From an uncultured Clostridia bacterium (GTDB lineage Bacteria; Bacillota; Clostridia; Oscillospirales; CAG-272), in the NCBI GenBank assembly GCA_937898155.1, contig CALEJO010000113.1, positions 1-7,446 of the forward strand: a DNA stretch of 7,446 bases, given 5' to 3'. A program made the translations under genes and the position numbers. Shown piece by piece: positions 5,913 to 7,446 of this stretch; within the stretch, counting starts at the first letter, position 1, and the number at the start of each line of letters is the position of its first letter. The notes under the pieces are model-generated. The model saw only the letters and a list, made by a program, of their open reading frames with translations, had not been told where the DNA came from and searched no databases.

Positions 5913-6720
5913 TTCTATCTTAATCGCCTCCGATATCGACGGCACCTTGATTGCCGACGGCACGATCGTGCCGCGCAATCGGGAACGCATCCTCGATTTC
6001 GTCTCCCGCGGCGGCGCGTTCGCGCTTTCCACGGGACGAACGCACCGGGATATTTATTCCGTCATCCCGAATCTCCCCGAACTCGTCAACGCGCCGTGCA
6101 TCCTCTGCAACGGCAGTTTCCTTTACGACGTGCAAAAGGATGAGATTATCAATCCGAACTATATGGACGCAAAATCGCTTGATCGGCTCGTGCGCGAAAC
6201 GCGCAAGGTCTTCCCCGACGTCGGTTTCCGCGCGGCATTCGGCAACGGAATCCTCGCCTGCAACGACGACGAATTCATTCATAAACAGCTCACCGCGTGG
6301 AAGCTCAATGACTTTACCACCTATGTGGACATCGAGGATTTCGCCAGCCACCCGTGCTATAAAGCCGTCGCCACCTCCTATGATCCCGAGCGGCTTTTCG
6401 AGGAAGACGAATATATGCAGAAAAACGGCTTCACCGACAGCTTCACGATCACGCGGTCCAGCCCCGCCATTCTCGAATTTCTGCCGCACGGCGTCTCCAA
6501 AGGGTTTCAGATGGACAAGCTCCGCTCGCTCTATCCGGATCGCACGCTCTACGCCGTCGGCGATTACGATAACGACCTCGAAATGCTGCAAGCGGCGGAC
6601 GTCGCCGCCTGCCCCGAAAACGCGCTCGACAAGGTCAAGGAGATTTGCCGGATCAAGCTCTGCAACTGCCGCGACGGCGCGGTCGCCGATCTGATCGACA
6701 AAATCGAAGAAACGCTTTGA
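5899..6720 (+). CDS. Cof-type HAD-superfamily hydrolase (subfamily IIB)
   Basis: These cytoplasmic Mg2+-dependent phosphatases dephosphorylate small molecules such as sugar phosphates, FMN or PLP; the substrate here is unknown. The 273 residues are typical. All four HAD motifs are present: DIDGTL (12-17) with nucleophile Asp12 and acid/base Asp14; ALSTGR (42-47) with Thr45 as the motif II residue; the conserved lysine Lys201 in GVSKGFQM; and GDYDNDLEM (from 221) with metal-binding Asp residues. The cap between motifs II and III is of the alpha/beta C2B type by position and length. It overlaps the rluD-family gene by 14 bases, with AAAGGA (5888-5893) five bases before the ATG, so it belongs to the same operon and is its last gene. 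A PLP phosphatase role would fit the yggS gene in the window, but that is speculation. Confidence 0.92.
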   Translation: MKRFDSILIASDIDGTLIADGTIVPRNRERILDFVSRGGAFALSTGRTHRDIYSVIPNLPELVNAPCILCNGSFLYDVQKDEIINPNYMDAKSLDRLVRETRKVFPDVGFRAAFGNGILACNDDEFIHKQLTAWKLNDFTTYVDIEDFASHPCYKAVATSYDPERLFEEDEYMQKNGFTDSFTITRSSPAILEFLPHGVSKGFQMDKLRSLYPDRTLYAVGDYDNDLEMLQAADVAACPENALDKVKEICRIKLCNCRDGAVADLIDKIEETL

Positions 6721-6730
6721 AATAAAAATT

Positions 6731-6778
6731 CCCCCTTATGGTAGTTTCTTTTATTCTACCATAAGGGGGTTCTTTTTT
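6731..6778. terminator. Bidirectional intrinsic terminator
   Basis: A perfect 14-base inverted repeat (6731-6744 with 6756-6769, arms CCCCCTTATGGTAG and CTACCATAAGGGGG) encloses an 11-base loop. On the + strand it is followed by TTCTTTTTT (6770-6778), starting 10 bases after the HAD stop codon. On the - strand the hairpin is followed by AATTTTTATT, so it can also stop transcription coming from the convergent YitT-family gene. Confidence 0.93.
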
Positions 6779-6782
6779 CTAT

Positions 6783-6799
6783 GTCCGTTTTTTACGGAC
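6783..6799. other. Small hairpin in the convergent intergenic gap
   Basis: GTCCGT (6783-6788) pairs with ACGGAC (6794-6799) around a five-base T loop. No T-run follows the hairpin on the + strand, and on the - strand it is followed by ATAGAAAAAAG, so it is not a standard terminator by itself. It may simply add structure at the 3' end of the YitT-family mRNA. Confidence 0.35.
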
Positions 6800-6830
6800 T
6801 TGTGCACATACCGACCGTGTTTTTCTTTTT

Positions 6831-7446
6831 TCAGTTTTTCAGCCGCTTTTTCGGCTCGATCGCGACGTCGCCGATGTTTTCTTTGAAGCCGAGCCCGATC
6901 GTTTCCTCCGCTTCCCCGAGGATCAGAAACGCGTTCGCGTCGATCGCGCGCACCGTCTGCTTCAAGGGGAAAATTTCATTTTTCTTGACGACGCAGAGAA
7001 TGACCTTTTTCTCCTCCTTGCGATACCAGCCCATGCCGTCGAGAAGCGTGACGCCACGTTTCATTTTTTCCGCGATCTCGGAGGCGATCTGCTCGTATTG
7101 ATCCGAAAAAATATAAGCGAGGCACGTTTTGTCAAAGCCGCCCGTCACCATGCCGAGCGCCACGGAGGAAAGCAGGATCGCGAGGAACGAATAGAATACG
7201 GAAACGAACGTCCCCGTCGCGATCGCGGAAACGATCACGACCGTCGCATCGATCAAAAAGATCAGCCGCGCCGTCGAAACGCCCTGCTTTTTCATTTTGA
7301 TGAGAAGCGCGGCGAGGTCGGAGCCGCCCGTCGTATAGCCCCGCGCAAACATCAATCCGACTGCCGTGCCGATCGTCGCGCCGCCGAACAGCGCGCACAG
7401 TAGCATATTTTCCTCGGGGTTCGGAAACGCCGGCGAAAAAATTCCG
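6831..7446 (-). CDS. YitT-family membrane protein with C-terminal DUF2179 (5' end beyond window)
   Basis: YitT-family proteins have several N-terminal transmembrane helices and a soluble C-terminal DUF2179 domain resembling small ligand-binding modules; no general function is established. The visible part starts with GIFSPAFPNPEEN at the window edge. It continues with the glycine-rich LLCALFGGATIGTAVGLMF helix, the family signature RGYTTGGSDLAALLI, and two further hydrophobic segments (around LIFLIDATVVIVSAIATG and VFYSFLAILLSSVALGMV). DUF2179 follows: a KRGVTLLDGMGWY turn, KKVILCVVKKNE, then VRAIDANAFLILGEAEETIGLGF. An internal ATG at 7406 exists, but the frame is open to base 7446 and the upstream residues fit the family, so the gene continues outside; roughly the first third, with its first membrane helices, is missing. 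It converges on the + strand operon and shares the terminator at 6731-6778, so it is an independent unit. Confidence 0.92.
   Translation of the reverse strand, partial: GIFSPAFPNPEENMLLCALFGGATIGTAVGLMFARGYTTGGSDLAALLIKMKKQGVSTARLIFLIDATVVIVSAIATGTFVSVFYSFLAILLSSVALGMVTGGFDKTCLAYIFSDQYEQIASEIAEKMKRGVTLLDGMGWYRKEEKKVILCVVKKNEIFPLKQTVRAIDANAFLILGEAEETIGLGFKENIGDVAIEPKKRLKN

Noticed and set aside
6781..7101. 106-codon + strand open frame after the terminator
   Set aside because: It lies antisense to the YitT-family gene, has Phe/Ser-rich shadow composition and no ribosome binding site.

Overview
This window is a compact, GC-rich stretch of chromosome. It reads as the division and cell-wall (ylm/divIVA type) neighbourhood of a Gram-positive bacterium, most likely a member of class Clostridia. 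Three things point there: SepF and DivIVA occur together, a YggS-type protein precedes sepF, and the HlyD-like membrane protein resembles those in clostridial division clusters. A more precise placement (for example Oscillospirales) would be a guess. Coding is dense, with strong AAGGAG-type ribosome binding sites and short gaps or overlaps.

Layout on the + strand: (1) miaA, tRNA dimethylallyltransferase, whose 5' end lies at or just outside the left edge; (2) a 401-residue membrane-anchored HlyD-like adaptor protein; (3) a YggS/YlmE PLP-binding protein. These three have very short gaps and look like one transcription unit. A 147-base AT-rich gap follows, holding a near-consensus promoter with an extended -10 and a hairpin at the predicted transcript start. 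Then come (4) sepF, a 106-base gap with a long interrupted dyad, (5) divIVA, (6) lspA, (7) an RluD-family pseudouridine synthase overlapping lspA by 32 bases, and (8) a Cof-type HAD phosphatase overlapping the synthase by 14 bases. A strong, symmetrical hairpin with T-runs on both sides ends this unit. The last gene, (9), is a convergent YitT-family membrane protein on the - strand; it ends at 6831 and runs off the right edge.

SepF tethers and organises FtsZ at the septal membrane, DivIVA marks curved membrane at septa and poles, and LspA cleaves lipoprotein signal peptides, so the central block concerns the envelope. MiaA, RluD and YggS are housekeeping functions (tRNA modification, rRNA modification, PLP homeostasis) that often travel with this block. 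Compared with the classical Bacillus order (ylmE-ylmF/sepF-ylmG-ylmH-divIVA), ylmG (YggT family) and ylmH (S4-domain protein) are absent between sepF and divIVA.

I found no mobile element, CRISPR array, tRNA, rRNA, riboswitch or clear sign of horizontal transfer. I do not see a previously undescribed system here. The points most worth a second look are the HlyD-like protein next to the division genes, the structured non-coding gaps on both sides of sepF, and the long low-complexity tail of DivIVA.
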